DNA from: Hornefia butyriciproducens
GTDB lineage: Bacteria; Bacillota; Clostridia; Peptostreptococcales; Anaerovoracaceae
NCBI RefSeq assembly: GCF_009695915.1
Contig: NZ_VUMZ01000007.1
Location: forward strand, 62,001-126,000
Direction of reading: 5' to 3'
DNA: 64,000 nucleotides
A program made the position numbers and the translations under genes. Shown here one piece after another: positions 51,908-59,294 of this stretch. The notes below the pieces were generated by a model. It had not been told where the DNA came from. It ran no database searches and saw only the letters and a list, made by a program, of their open reading frames with translations. How positions within the stretch are numbered: the stretch's first letter is position 1; every line of letters begins with the position of its first letter.

Positions 51908-52410
51908 ATATTTTCATCTCCCTTCCCTTTATCGCAGCACTCTGCTTTCTCCGCCTCCGCGGCGTCCATCAGCTGCGCCAGAGAATCCAGCAGCGTTCTG
52001 ACATTCTCCTGTCCCATCCGGAGAAAAATACCCCGAAAGAACCGGTCCATCTGCGACCTGCACTGTCCGCATTTTTCCCAGCCTTTTTCAGTAAGGCGCA
52101 CCAGCGTATTTCTCCGGTCACCGGGATCCGCAGATCTCTGGGTATATCCCTTCAGCTCGAGATTCCGGAGACTCCGTGAAACGGCCGGAGGCGGCACCGG
52201 TAGTGCCTGCACGATATCCGATACTCTGACGAAATCTCTGTCTCTCATCTCATGGCCGATAGCGATCATGGTATGCAGATCCCCCTGATTCAGATCACAG
52301 TCCTTTATCTGCGGATGGAGCCGTTTGATGCGTCCGATCAGATGAATCAGTTCCCGCTGGTCTTCGCGAATCCGTTCACTTTCTTCATTTTCTGCCTTCT
52401 TTCTTTCCAT
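51904..52410 (-). CDS. MarR family transcriptional regulator
   Basis: A 168-residue winged-helix repressor. The charged N-terminus (RKKAENEESERIREDQR) is followed by an HTH with the typical VSDIVQALPVPPPAVSRSLRNLELKGYTQR and wing DPGDRRNTLVRLTEKG. The DxRxxxLxLT motif is DRRNTLVRLTE. Strong ribosome site AAGGAG. It heads the operon with the two exporter genes, overlapping the first by 4 nt. A palindromic operator over the promoter start (52462-52484) suggests autorepression, relieved by a drug-like ligand. Confidence 0.93.
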   Translation of the reverse strand: MERKKAENEESERIREDQRELIHLIGRIKRLHPQIKDCDLNQGDLHTMIAIGHEMRDRDFVRVSDIVQALPVPPPAVSRSLRNLELKGYTQRSADPGDRRNTLVRLTEKGWEKCGQCRSQMDRFFRGIFLRMGQENVRTLLDSLAQLMDAAEAEKAECCDKGKGDENI

Positions 52411-52461
52411 ACGTTCTCCTTCCGCGCCGCTCTGACTGCCCGCGTCTGCATATCATTATCT

Positions 52462-52515
52462 TTGTTAATAATTAACAATGTTAACGATTCTAGCACTGTG
52501 CCTTCACCGTGTCAA
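52462..52515 (-). promoter_or_regulatory. Promoter and candidate MarR operator of the exporter operon
   Basis: Minus strand TTGACA (52515-52510), 17 bp, TAGAAT (52492-52487) predicts +1 near 52480. The palindrome TTAAC-AAT-GTTAA (52472-52484) spans the start, with an overlapping near-palindrome TTGTTAATAATTAACAA at 52462-52478. The position fits repression by the MarR protein of the operon. Confidence 0.72.
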
Positions 52516-52563
52516 GAAAAAACTCGCAAAGATCACATAAACTTTTATAAAAAAATCCGCTGC

Positions 52564-52605
52564 GTAACATTTGTTACCGTCATTTTCCCGCTGACGTGAT
52601 ATTAT
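52564..52605 (+). promoter_or_regulatory. Candidate CRP/FNR-type (HcpR-like) activator site and hcp promoter
   Basis: GTAAC-ATTT-GTTAC (52564-52577) is a perfect inverted repeat. A TATTAT -10 lies at 52600-52605 with no good -35. The palindrome centre falls at -41.5 from the predicted start (about 52612), the classic class II activator position. GTAACNNNNGTTAC-like sites have been described for HcpR in clostridia, from memory. Confidence 0.6.
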
Positions 52606-52714
52606 GCAGACAACATACGAAATCGATACGCAGTGACGGCGCCCCGGGATCCGGCTTTTCCGAGCCTCTCAGAGCGCACGCTCAGCAAACGCCATGAAAA
52701 CGGAGGTAATCAAT

Positions 52715-54349
52715 ATGGAAAACAAAATGTTCTGCTATCAGTGTCAGGAAACCGCCGGCTGCACGGGCTGCACCGTGTCCGGAGTATGCGGCAAGAAGCC
52801 GGAGGTCGCTGCGATGCAGGATCTTCTGATTTATGTCACAAAGGGACTTTCCGCGGTCGCCTGCCGGCTCCGTCAGGAGGGAACCGCAGTCAGCAAGGAT
52901 GTCAATCATCTGGTGACTCTCAACCTGTTTACTACAATCACAAATGCAAACTTCGACAAGGACGCCATCGTGGCCAGAGTCAAGGAAACACTGGCAGTCA
53001 AGCAGCAGCTTCTGGATCAGGTCCGCAACAACAACGACCTGCCTCCGGCTGCGCTGTGGAACGGAAGCGAGGACGAGTATGCGGCTAAAGCCGCCGCCAA
53101 CGGAGTTTTGTCCACCAAAGACGAGGATGTGCGCTCCCTGCGCGAACTGATCACCTACGGTCTCAAGGGGCTCTCTGCCTATACAAAGCATGCGAATGCA
53201 CTGCTGGAGGATGACGCCGACGTCGATGTGTTCATCCAGGAGACGCTGGCAAAGACTCTGGACGATTCGCTGTCCGTGGACGACCTGGTCGCACTGACAC
53301 TGGAAACCGGAAAATACGGCGTACAGGGCATGGCGCTGCTGGACAAGGCCAACACCGGCGCTTACGGAAATCCGGAAATCACCACGGTGAATCTGGGTGT
53401 CCGCAGCAACCCGGGAATTCTGGTCTCCGGTCACGACCTGAAGGATCTGGAGATGCTTCTGGAGCAGACAAAGGGAACCGGCGTGGACGTCTACACTCAC
53501 TCCGAGATGCTGCCGGCCCACTACTATCCGTTCTTCAAGAAATATGACAACTTCGTAGGCAACTACGGAAATGCCTGGTGGCAGCAGAAGGACGAGTTCG
53601 AGAAATTCAACGGACCGATCCTGATGACAACCAACTGCATCGTCCCGCCGAAAGACAGTTACAAAGACCGTCTTTGGACCACCGGCGCCGCCGGATATCC
53701 GGGATGCAGGCACATCGACGCGGCCTACGGCGAGGTAAAGGACTTCTCGCCCATCATCGAGCAGGCGAAGAGCTGTTCCGCTCCCACAGAACTGGAGCAG
53801 GGTGAGATTGTCGGCGGATTCGCGCACGAGCAGGTGTTCGCGCTGGCCGATCAGGTGGTGGACGCCGTCAAGTCCGGTGCGATCAGGAAGTTCGTCGTAA
53901 TGGCAGGCTGCGACGGCCGTCAGAAGACGAGAAGCTACTATACGGACTTCGCGAAGGCTCTGCCGGAGGATGCGGTGATCCTGACCGCAGGATGCGCCAA
54001 GTACAAATATAACAAGCTGGGACTGGGCGACATCAACGGAATCCCCCGTGTTCTCGACGCCGGTCAGTGCAACGATTCCTATTCTCTGGCGCTGATCGCG
54101 CTGAAGCTGAAGGAAGTGTTCGGACTGGACGATGTCAACGATCTGCCGATCGTCTACAACATCGCGTGGTATGAGCAGAAGGCAGTCATCGTACTGCTGG
54201 CGCTCCTGTCCCTGGGCGTGAAGAACATCCACCTCGGACCGACCCTTCCGGCCTTCCTGTCGCCGAACGTGACCAACGTTCTGGTGGAGAACTTCGGAAT
54301 CGGCGGAATCGGCACAGTCGAGGACGACATTCAGAAATATTTCGGCTGA
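52715..54349 (+). CDS. hcp: Hydroxylamine reductase / hybrid-cluster protein
   Basis: Iron-sulfur-oxo enzyme linked to nitric oxide and nitrosative stress. The start at 52715 ([15 protein letters not shown], 544 aa) follows GGAGGTAATCAAT; an upstream ATG at 52694 has no site. The N-terminal cluster cysteines are C7, C10, C19 and C25. Hybrid-cluster ligands are in the regions [45 protein letters not shown] and [10 protein letters not shown]. The family's EQKA motif is seen in [20 protein letters not shown]. It stands alone, with an activator-type promoter upstream and a terminator at 54397. Electron donor protein (Hcr) is not adjacent. Confidence 0.97.
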   Translation: MENKMFCYQCQETAGCTGCTVSGVCGKKPEVAAMQDLLIYVTKGLSAVACRLRQEGTAVSKDVNHLVTLNLFTTITNANFDKDAIVARVKETLAVKQQLLDQVRNNNDLPPAALWNGSEDEYAAKAAANGVLSTKDEDVRSLRELITYGLKGLSAYTKHANALLEDDADVDVFIQETLAKTLDDSLSVDDLVALTLETGKYGVQGMALLDKANTGAYGNPEITTVNLGVRSNPGILVSGHDLKDLEMLLEQTKGTGVDVYTHSEMLPAHYYPFFKKYDNFVGNYGNAWWQQKDEFEKFNGPILMTTNCIVPPKDSYKDRLWTTGAAGYPGCRHIDAAYGEVKDFSPIIEQAKSCSAPTELEQGEIVGGFAHEQVFALADQVVDAVKSGAIRKFVVMAGCDGRQKTRSYYTDFAKALPEDAVILTAGCAKYKYNKLGLGDINGIPRVLDAGQCNDSYSLALIALKLKEVFGLDDVNDLPIVYNIAWYEQKAVIVLLALLSLGVKNIHLGPTLPAFLSPNVTNVLVENFGIGGIGTVEDDIQKYFG

Positions 54350-54396
54350 TATTCAACAGCCCGGCGGCTTCCGCGGCCGCGGAAGCCGATACAGTC

Positions 54397-54438
54397 AAAA
54401 GCGCCCCGTGCGATACAGTTCGCCGGGGCGCTTTTTTT
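54397..54438. terminator. Bidirectional terminator between hcp and the toxin gene
   Basis: AAAAGCGCCCCG and CGGGGCGCTTTTTTT pair with T runs on both strands. A second perfect palindrome just upstream (54366-54387, GGCTTCCGCGG with its complement) may add to it. Confidence 0.9.
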
Positions 54439-54443
54439 AAGCA

Positions 54444-54743
54444 TTATTCGAAAATCCTCGTAATATCCTGATACCGATTGATTACTCGATAAATCTCAAC
54501 ATACTCTTTACTTGCCTTGTAGATAATCACATAATCTTCCCATATCGCATATTTATAATCTGTCCTGAAACTGACTCGTTTTGAAAGATCTGATCCCATT
54601 CCCGGAAGCATCTGGAGATTTTCAAATTTACCGTAAATTTCCTTTATAGTCTTTGCCGCATATTCCTCATTGTCTTCAGCAATATAATCCCGAATATTCT
54701 TCAGTTCCTTTGCAACAATCGGGTTAATCCGCAGTTTTAACAT
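54444..54743 (-). CDS. RelE/ParE family toxin
   Basis: Toxin of a type II toxin-antitoxin pair; RelE members cut ribosome-bound mRNA and ParE members inhibit gyrase. The start at 54743 (MLKLRINPIVAKELKNIRDY, 99 aa) follows GGGAGAATAAG. Typical features are the early INPIVAKELKNIRDYI helix, the GSDLSKRV stretch, and the C-terminal VIIYKASKEYVEIYRVINRYQD strand with its conserved Arg. The antitoxin stop lies just before it (TAAGATG), giving coupling. RelE or ParE mode cannot be told apart. Confidence 0.88.
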   Translation of the reverse strand: MLKLRINPIVAKELKNIRDYIAEDNEEYAAKTIKEIYGKFENLQMLPGMGSDLSKRVSFRTDYKYAIWEDYVIIYKASKEYVEIYRVINRYQDITRIFE

Positions 54744-54744
54744 C

Positions 54745-54993
54745 TTATTCTCCCACAAGTGCCTTCAATTCATCCAAATTCAGCCATCCTTCACCGTCTT
54801 TCACTGCTTCTTCGGCTTCCTGCAGCTTCATCAAAAGCTTTTTTTCTGCACGATCACGCTCATAATCTTCAAAATCCATAACCACAAAACGCCCTCTGCC
54901 GTTCTTGGTAAGATATACAGGTTCACCTTTGCGACAGTTTTTCAGGACTTCATTATAATTTCTCAAATCAGATACCGGTAAAATACTCGCCAT
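54745..54993 (-). CDS. Phd/YefM family antitoxin
   Basis: An 82-residue antitoxin. The Phd/YefM fold is at the N-terminus (ILPVSDLRNYNEVLKNCRKGEPVYLTKNGRGRFVVMD), with a variable toxin-binding tail (EEAVKDGEGWLNLDELKALVGE). AAGGAAGGAGCTG gives a good ribosome site. It precedes the toxin by 1-2 nt. Repeat F lies 43 bp upstream, so the element sits where antitoxin autoregulation would act. Confidence 0.9.
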   Translation of the reverse strand: MASILPVSDLRNYNEVLKNCRKGEPVYLTKNGRGRFVVMDFEDYERDRAEKKLLMKLQEAEEAVKDGEGWLNLDELKALVGE

Positions 54994-55035
54994 ATACTTT
55001 CAGCTCCTTCCTTGATTTTATCTTGTTTCTGCTAC

Positions 55036-55199
55036 TTGATGCGTGCTCAGCTACCGAATATGTTTGAAATATCAATAGTACAAAGAGCATATTTGGTAGC
55101 CTGCCGGCGCATCCTTCCATTGGATGGTCACCGCAGCGCTGTTGACAAACTGTCGTCAACGCTCGTTAAGTCCGACGAGGATTTAATGAGCAGACACTA
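55036..55199 (-). repeat. Structured repeat element, copy F (internal deletion)
   Basis: On the minus strand the element begins TAGTGTCTGC (55199) and ends GCTGAGCACGCATC (55036), pointing at the antitoxin. Module 1 keeps hairpins 1-3 in altered form, then jumps at a shared GGCAG to hairpin 6 of module 2; hairpins 4 and 5 are missing. Hairpin 2 has GTTGAC/GTCAAC and AGC/GCT where copy D has GCTGAC/GTCAGC and GGC/GCC, two compensated pairs. A TATAAT box lies just before the left end. Confidence 0.8.
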
Positions 55200-55213
55200 C
55201 TTATATTATACAC

Positions 55214-55252
55214 AAAAGCTGTAAAATTCAACGTGAATTTTTACAGCTTTTT
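55214..55252. terminator. Two-way terminator-like hairpin
   Basis: AAAAGCTGTAAAATTCA and TGAATTTTTACAGCTTTTT form a long AT-rich stem with a 3-nt loop, left of copy F. No gene ends close by on either strand, so its purpose is unclear. The remaining 55253-55502 holds no gene. Confidence 0.6.
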
Positions 55253-55502
55253 CAAGCGATAATTCAGTCTTTGTTGTTACAGAATTCCGAATCCGAATAA
55301 CGAATAAGATATCATTCTTTATTGAATATAAACTACATTTGCTATTAATATTCGTGCCAATCACTCTTATTACTTAAGCACCGCTCCGCGCAAAGATGTA
55401 TTGAATTATTCAGAAAAATACGTTTAGATGTTATTGTGCACTCTATCTGTTAAAAAAATCCGGATGTCTGCAACGCTTGATACAAATGTTAAATTACGTT
55501 GC

Positions 55503-55531
55503 TTGATTAGCAGGAAATCCGGTGACATAAT
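55503..55531 (+). promoter_or_regulatory. Promoter of the XRE regulator gene
   Basis: TTGATT (55503-55508) and CATAAT (55526-55531), 17 bp apart, lie about 60 nt before the start codon. Confidence 0.65.
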
Positions 55532-55593
55532 GGAAATAGAATACAGAGAAGCCGACTGCAAAACGGCAAAGACAAATAGGAAAGGCAGGATCT

Positions 55594-55977
55594 ATGACGC
55601 TCAGTGAAAATATAAAAAATTTGCGCAAACGAGCAGTAATGACTCAGGAACAACTTGCTGATAAGCTCGGCGTTACAAGACAGACCGTGTCAAAATGGGA
55701 AAATAACATGTCTGTTCCGGATGCAGATATATTGTCTGAGATGGCAGATGTTTTTGACGTTTCGGTAAGCGAACTTCTCGGATACGGCGCGAACAACGGT
55801 TCAACAAAAGACTATGCCAAAATTTTAGCCTCATTGAATGGAGAACTTGCAGAAAAGAGCCGATTCCGGAAATCAATCCTACGGATTATAAAAGCGGTGC
55901 TGATACTATTGGGTGTGGGGTTCGCAGCACTGATACTGTATATTTTATTTTGGATGTTCATTGCCGCAGGCATGTAA
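55594..55977 (+). CDS. XRE family regulator with membrane anchor
   Basis: A 127-residue protein with an N-terminal Cro/CI HTH (MTLSENIKNLRKRAVMTQEQ, then KLGVTRQTVSKWENNMSVPD, about 1-60). A short linker (YGANNGSTKDYAKILASLNG) precedes a C-terminal hydrophobic helix (AVLILLGVGFAALILYILFW) that probably anchors it in the membrane. Such membrane-tethered XRE proteins are often stress-linked, but their signals are unknown. The AT-rich codon use is close to the neighbouring toxin-antitoxin region and unlike the housekeeping genes. GGAAAGGCAGGATCT precedes the ATG. Confidence 0.85.
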   Translation: MTLSENIKNLRKRAVMTQEQLADKLGVTRQTVSKWENNMSVPDADILSEMADVFDVSVSELLGYGANNGSTKDYAKILASLNGELAEKSRFRKSILRIIKAVLILLGVGFAALILYILFWMFIAAGM

Positions 55978-56135
55978 TCAATGTACAAACATTGCCTGAA
56001 AAGCTCCGACAAAAGCTTACAAGGTTTTGTGCTCATGCAACGAGAGTACGAACCCTTTTTTGTGAACAGGTACAAATCAGAACAGTATTTTTTCCTCTGT
56101 CCGCTTGTTATCTTTCCGCGTCGTGCTATTATAAT

Positions 56136-56398
56136 TAGTATCTGCTCATTAAGTCCCCGTTGGACTTAATGGGCGCTGACGGCAGTTTATCAGCAGCGCC
56201 GCGGCGCACAATCTATCCAACGGTAGTGTGCGCCGGCAGACACTACTTGATGCCTGTGCTCAGGGATTCGGCCGTTTCCGAATCCCGCTGCCGCAGGAGT
56301 TTCGGATGAATCGCTTGAAAACCTTGCGGCAGGCTACCGAATATGCTCTTTGTATTATTGATATTTCAAGCATATTCGATAGCTGAGCACGCATTAAT
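56136..56398 (+). repeat. Structured repeat element, copy C (first of tandem array)
   Basis: Full 263-bp two-module copy, starting TAGTATCTGC. It follows TATAAT at 56130-56135. It differs from copy D at two positions only (CCGTTGG for CCGTCGG, and TTTATCAGC for TTTGTCAGC). The stretch 55978-56135 before it holds no gene. Confidence 0.85.
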
Positions 56399-56661
56399 TA
56401 GTATCTGCTCATTAAGTCCCCGTCGGACTTAATGGGCGCTGACGGCAGTTTGTCAGCAGCGCCGCGGCGCACAATCTATCCAACGGTAGTGTGCGCCGGC
56501 AGACACTACTTGATGCCTGTGCTCAGGGATTCGGCCGTTTCCGAATCCCGCTGCCGCAGGAGTTTCGGATGAATCGCTTGAAAACCTTGCGGCAGGCTAC
56601 CGAATATGCTCTTTGTATTATTGATATTTCAAGCATATTCGATAGCTGAGCACGCATTAAT
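56399..56661 (+). repeat. Structured repeat element, copy D (second of tandem array)
   Basis: Unit of 263 bp. Module 1 arms TAGTATCTGC (56399-56408) and GCAGACACTA (56499-56508) close three hairpins; one of ten arm pairs is A-C. Module 2 has hairpins GGGATTCGG/CCGAATCCC (56526-56549), CTGCCGCA/TGCGGCAG (56551-56595) and GCTACCGAATATGC/GCATATTCGATAGC (56596-56646), closed by GTGCTCAG/CTGAGCAC. The two modules follow each other like two cloverleaves. Confidence 0.85.
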
Positions 56662-56762
56662 TAGTATCTGCTCATTAAGTCCCCGTCGGACTTAATGGGC
56701 GCTGACGGCAGTTTGTCAGCAGCGCCGCGGCGCACGATCCGACGGCTGAACGCGCATTAATA
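56662..56762 (+). repeat. Structured repeat element, copy E (truncated third unit)
   Basis: Matches copy D for its first ~83 bases through hairpin 2 and the start of hairpin 3. It then jumps to a degenerate right end (GGCTGAACGCGCATTAAT). It lacks module 2 and ends 21 bp before the racemase start codon. Confidence 0.8.
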
Positions 56763-56782
56763 TATAAGGAGTGTGAATAAAT

Positions 56783-57499
56783 ATGAACAGGAAAATTGGC
56801 GTAATCGGCGGCATGGGACCCATGGCCAGTCAACTTTTTTATAAGATGGTCACGGAGAAAACGGTTGCGGACAGAGACCAGGATCACGTCCCGATGATGA
56901 TTCTGAGCGACCCCCAGATGCCGGACCGCACGCAGGCGATTCTCAGCGGGAAGACAGATGAGGTCACAGCGCGTCTCCTTGAGGACGCACGGACGCTGGA
57001 AAACTGCGGCTGCGACGCCATCGCGATCACCTGCAACACGGCTCATTACTTTGCGGACAAAATCGCCGGCGAACTGCGTATTCCGATCATCCATATGATC
57101 CGGGAGACTGCCGAAGAAACTGCAAAGGAGGCGGCAGCAACAGGAAACCGCAGGGTCGCCATACTTGCCACGGACGGAACCATCCGAACCGGACTTTACC
57201 AGAAGGCGCTGGAAGCGCAGGGACTTGAGCCTTTTGTTCCCGGCCCCGAAGGTCAGGCGCTGGTCATGCATGAGATTTACGACTGTGTCAAGGCGGGTCT
57301 TCCATACGATCGGGAGGCCTGGACGGACATCCACAGAGAACTGACCGGGCACGGATGCGGGCGGGCGCTTCTGGCCTGCACGGAGCTTTCCGTCATCGGC
57401 AGCGACAACGACCTTGGCGATATGTATAAAGACCCGCTGGAGGTTCTGGCGCGCCGCGTCATTGAATTTTCCGGTCACAAAGTAAAACCGGATCGGTAA
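56783..57499 (+). CDS. Aspartate/glutamate racemase family protein
   Basis: Cofactor-independent amino-acid racemase of the Asp/Glu/hydantoin family, 238 residues. The N-terminal loop is IGVIGGMGPMASQLFY (5-20). The two catalytic cysteines are in ITCNTAHYF (about 76) and LLACTELSVIG (about 196), as in aspartate racemases. TATAAGGAG precedes the start. It sits directly after the tandem structured repeats and before an amino-acid permease and a RocB-like peptidase, so a role in amino-acid turnover is likely. Substrate (Asp or Glu) is not resolved. Confidence 0.9.
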   Translation: MNRKIGVIGGMGPMASQLFYKMVTEKTVADRDQDHVPMMILSDPQMPDRTQAILSGKTDEVTARLLEDARTLENCGCDAIAITCNTAHYFADKIAGELRIPIIHMIRETAEETAKEAAATGNRRVAILATDGTIRTGLYQKALEAQGLEPFVPGPEGQALVMHEIYDCVKAGLPYDREAWTDIHRELTGHGCGRALLACTELSVIGSDNDLGDMYKDPLEVLARRVIEFSGHKVKPDR

Positions 57500-57555
57500 T
57501 GCCGATGTGACACCTGCTGATTTCGCCGCTCCGGCTCACCGGCGAGCTCGCGGAG

Positions 57556-57684
57556 CAGTCTGTGTACGACCGGCACGGCAGCCACGGTATGTCGGCGCGC
57601 TCGCGAGCCAGACCGGGCACAATAGACGCGGCATATCGGTGCGCTTGCGGAACAGTCTGTGTACGACCGGCACGGCAGCCACGG
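57556..57684. repeat. 32-bp direct repeat, 97 bp apart, between racemase and permease
   Basis: CAGTCTGTGTACGACCGGCA begins two identical 32-bp copies at 57556-57587 and 57653-57684, both preceded by GCGGA. The sequence between them is a diverged remainder, so a 97-bp duplication is likely. The gap 57500-57760 holds no gene. Confidence 0.75.
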
Positions 57685-57760
57685 CGCACCGGTGCGTTTA
57701 CATATTTTCATTTTTTATTTTGTTTTATGTTTTATGTTTTTCTTGCAGGAGGTAAGTTTT

Positions 57761-59170
57761 ATGAGTAAGAAAGTGCCATGCATTCAACATGTGATGGACA
57801 CCAGCCAGGGTCTGAACAGACACATGACGACCCGCGCCGCAGTCATGACCGGCGTCGGCGGCACCATCGGAACGGGACTGTTTCTGAGTTCCGGAGACGT
57901 TATTTCCACAGCCGGGCCGGGCGGAGCCATCGTGATGTACCTCATCGGCGGTCTGATCGTCTGGCTGATGACCACCTGCCTGGGCGAAATGTCTGCCGCC
58001 ATGCCGGTTTCCGGAAGCCTGCAGGCCTATTCCACAGAATTCGTAGGGCCGGCCATGGGCTTCACCATCGGCTGGGTCAACTGGATCGGCGGTGCTATGA
58101 CCATCACCGCACAGGTTGTGGCCTCCGCCATCATCATGCGGGACATCATCCCCAATTCCCCTACATGGCTTTGGATCGTTGTATTCTCCGCACTGCTGTT
58201 CGGCGTCAATATGCTGGACGTCAAGATTTTCGGAAACATCTCCTTCTGGGCCTCATCCATTAAACTGATCATGATCGTCGCCTTTGTCATCGTAGGCGCA
58301 GGAATGATGGGCGGTCTCGGAAGCGGAGACGCAGTAGGCTTTTCCAACTTCAGTGACGGTGCGTTCCCGACCGGTCTCGCCGGAATGGGAGCAGTCATTC
58401 TGACATCCTTCTACGCCTATGCCGGAACGGAGATCGTTGCGTCTACAGCCGGCGAGATTCAGGATGAGAACAAAATGGGCCGGGCCATCAACATCACTCT
58501 TCTGGTACTGATCGGCTCCGTCGTAATCAGCATCGCCATCGTCGCAGCTCTGCTCCCCTGGCAGCAGGCAAATGTTCTGGGCAGCCCCTTTGTCTACGTG
58601 TTCCGCAACGCCGGAATGCCCAGCGCAGCCCTGATCGTCAACATCGTCGTTCTGACCTCTGCGCTGACCTCAGGCAACTACTTCACCTTCGCCTGCGCGC
58701 GGTACCTGTGGTCCATGGCCAAGTTTGAGCAGGCGCCGAAGTATTTCGCAAAGACCAACAAAAACGGCGTGCCGGCAAGATCGCTGATCGTCTCCATGCT
58801 CTTCGCGATGATCGGCATCGTCGCTCAGTTCGTCGCAGAAGACACCGTATATCTGTTTATCGTTTACTTCATCGGAGGCGCCAACATCTTCATGTATTCC
58901 GTAATCTGCATCTCCCAGTACAGATTCAGAAAGCGTTATATCGCAGAGGGCGGTGATCTGAAGGATCTGAAATTCCGGGTCGCGAGTTATCCTCTGGTAC
59001 CGATTCTGGGCGTCCTGGCCTTCCTGGTCATGCTGGTCGTATCCCTTATTGACGCCTCACAGCGTACAGGAATCATCGTCAGCGCGATCTGCTACATCGG
59101 CATCTACATCCTTGCAACGCTTTACGTGAAGAAGCACGGCGACGCGAGAGCGAAGAATATCGATATGTAG
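57761..59170 (+). CDS. APC family amino acid permease
   Basis: Twelve-helix amino-acid transporter of the APC superfamily (469 aa). The start at 57761 (MSKKVPCIQHVMDTSQGLNR) follows CAGGAGGTAAG; the frame upstream is unrelated. Helix 1 has the family substrate motif GVGGTIGTGLFLSSGD (about 28-43). Later come the FYAYAGTEIVASTAGEI segment of helix 6 and the CARYLWSMAKFEQAPKYFAK loop after helix 8. It lies between a racemase and a RocB-like peptidase with no strong terminator between, so all may form one locus. The GABA/lysine-permease-like subgroup is suggested, but the substrate is not proven. Confidence 0.92.
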   Translation: MSKKVPCIQHVMDTSQGLNRHMTTRAAVMTGVGGTIGTGLFLSSGDVISTAGPGGAIVMYLIGGLIVWLMTTCLGEMSAAMPVSGSLQAYSTEFVGPAMGFTIGWVNWIGGAMTITAQVVASAIIMRDIIPNSPTWLWIVVFSALLFGVNMLDVKIFGNISFWASSIKLIMIVAFVIVGAGMMGGLGSGDAVGFSNFSDGAFPTGLAGMGAVILTSFYAYAGTEIVASTAGEIQDENKMGRAINITLLVLIGSVVISIAIVAALLPWQQANVLGSPFVYVFRNAGMPSAALIVNIVVLTSALTSGNYFTFACARYLWSMAKFEQAPKYFAKTNKNGVPARSLIVSMLFAMIGIVAQFVAEDTVYLFIVYFIGGANIFMYSVICISQYRFRKRYIAEGGDLKDLKFRVASYPLVPILGVLAFLVMLVVSLIDASQRTGIIVSAICYIGIYILATLYVKKHGDARAKNIDM

Positions 59171-59294
59171 TGAACAAAACCATGCGGCAACGCACGGCGC
59201 AGTTTACTGCCGTCACAAACATGACCCGTGTGCGGATTCTCTCCGCGCGCGGGACTTCTCTTATCTGATGATCTGACATGCAGGAGGTAATCAT

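Noticed and set aside
52462-52478. TTGTTAATAATTAACAA as a Rex site for hcp or marR
   Set aside because: It has a 3-nt centre and 17 bp, while Rex sites have 18 bp with a 4-nt centre; the position fits the MarR promoter better.
56136-56762. CRISPR array
   Set aside because: The repeat unit is 263 bp with no spacers and no cas genes nearby; it is a tandem structured element.
57459-57711. Two minus-strand frames repeating a Cys-Arg-Ser-Tyr motif
   Set aside because: The repeated peptide only reflects the 97-bp DNA duplication; the frames lack ribosome sites and overlap the racemase end.
59180-59215. Possible further relic of the structured repeat (TGACGGCAGT on the minus strand)
   Set aside because: Only about ten bases match and the pairing arms are not kept.
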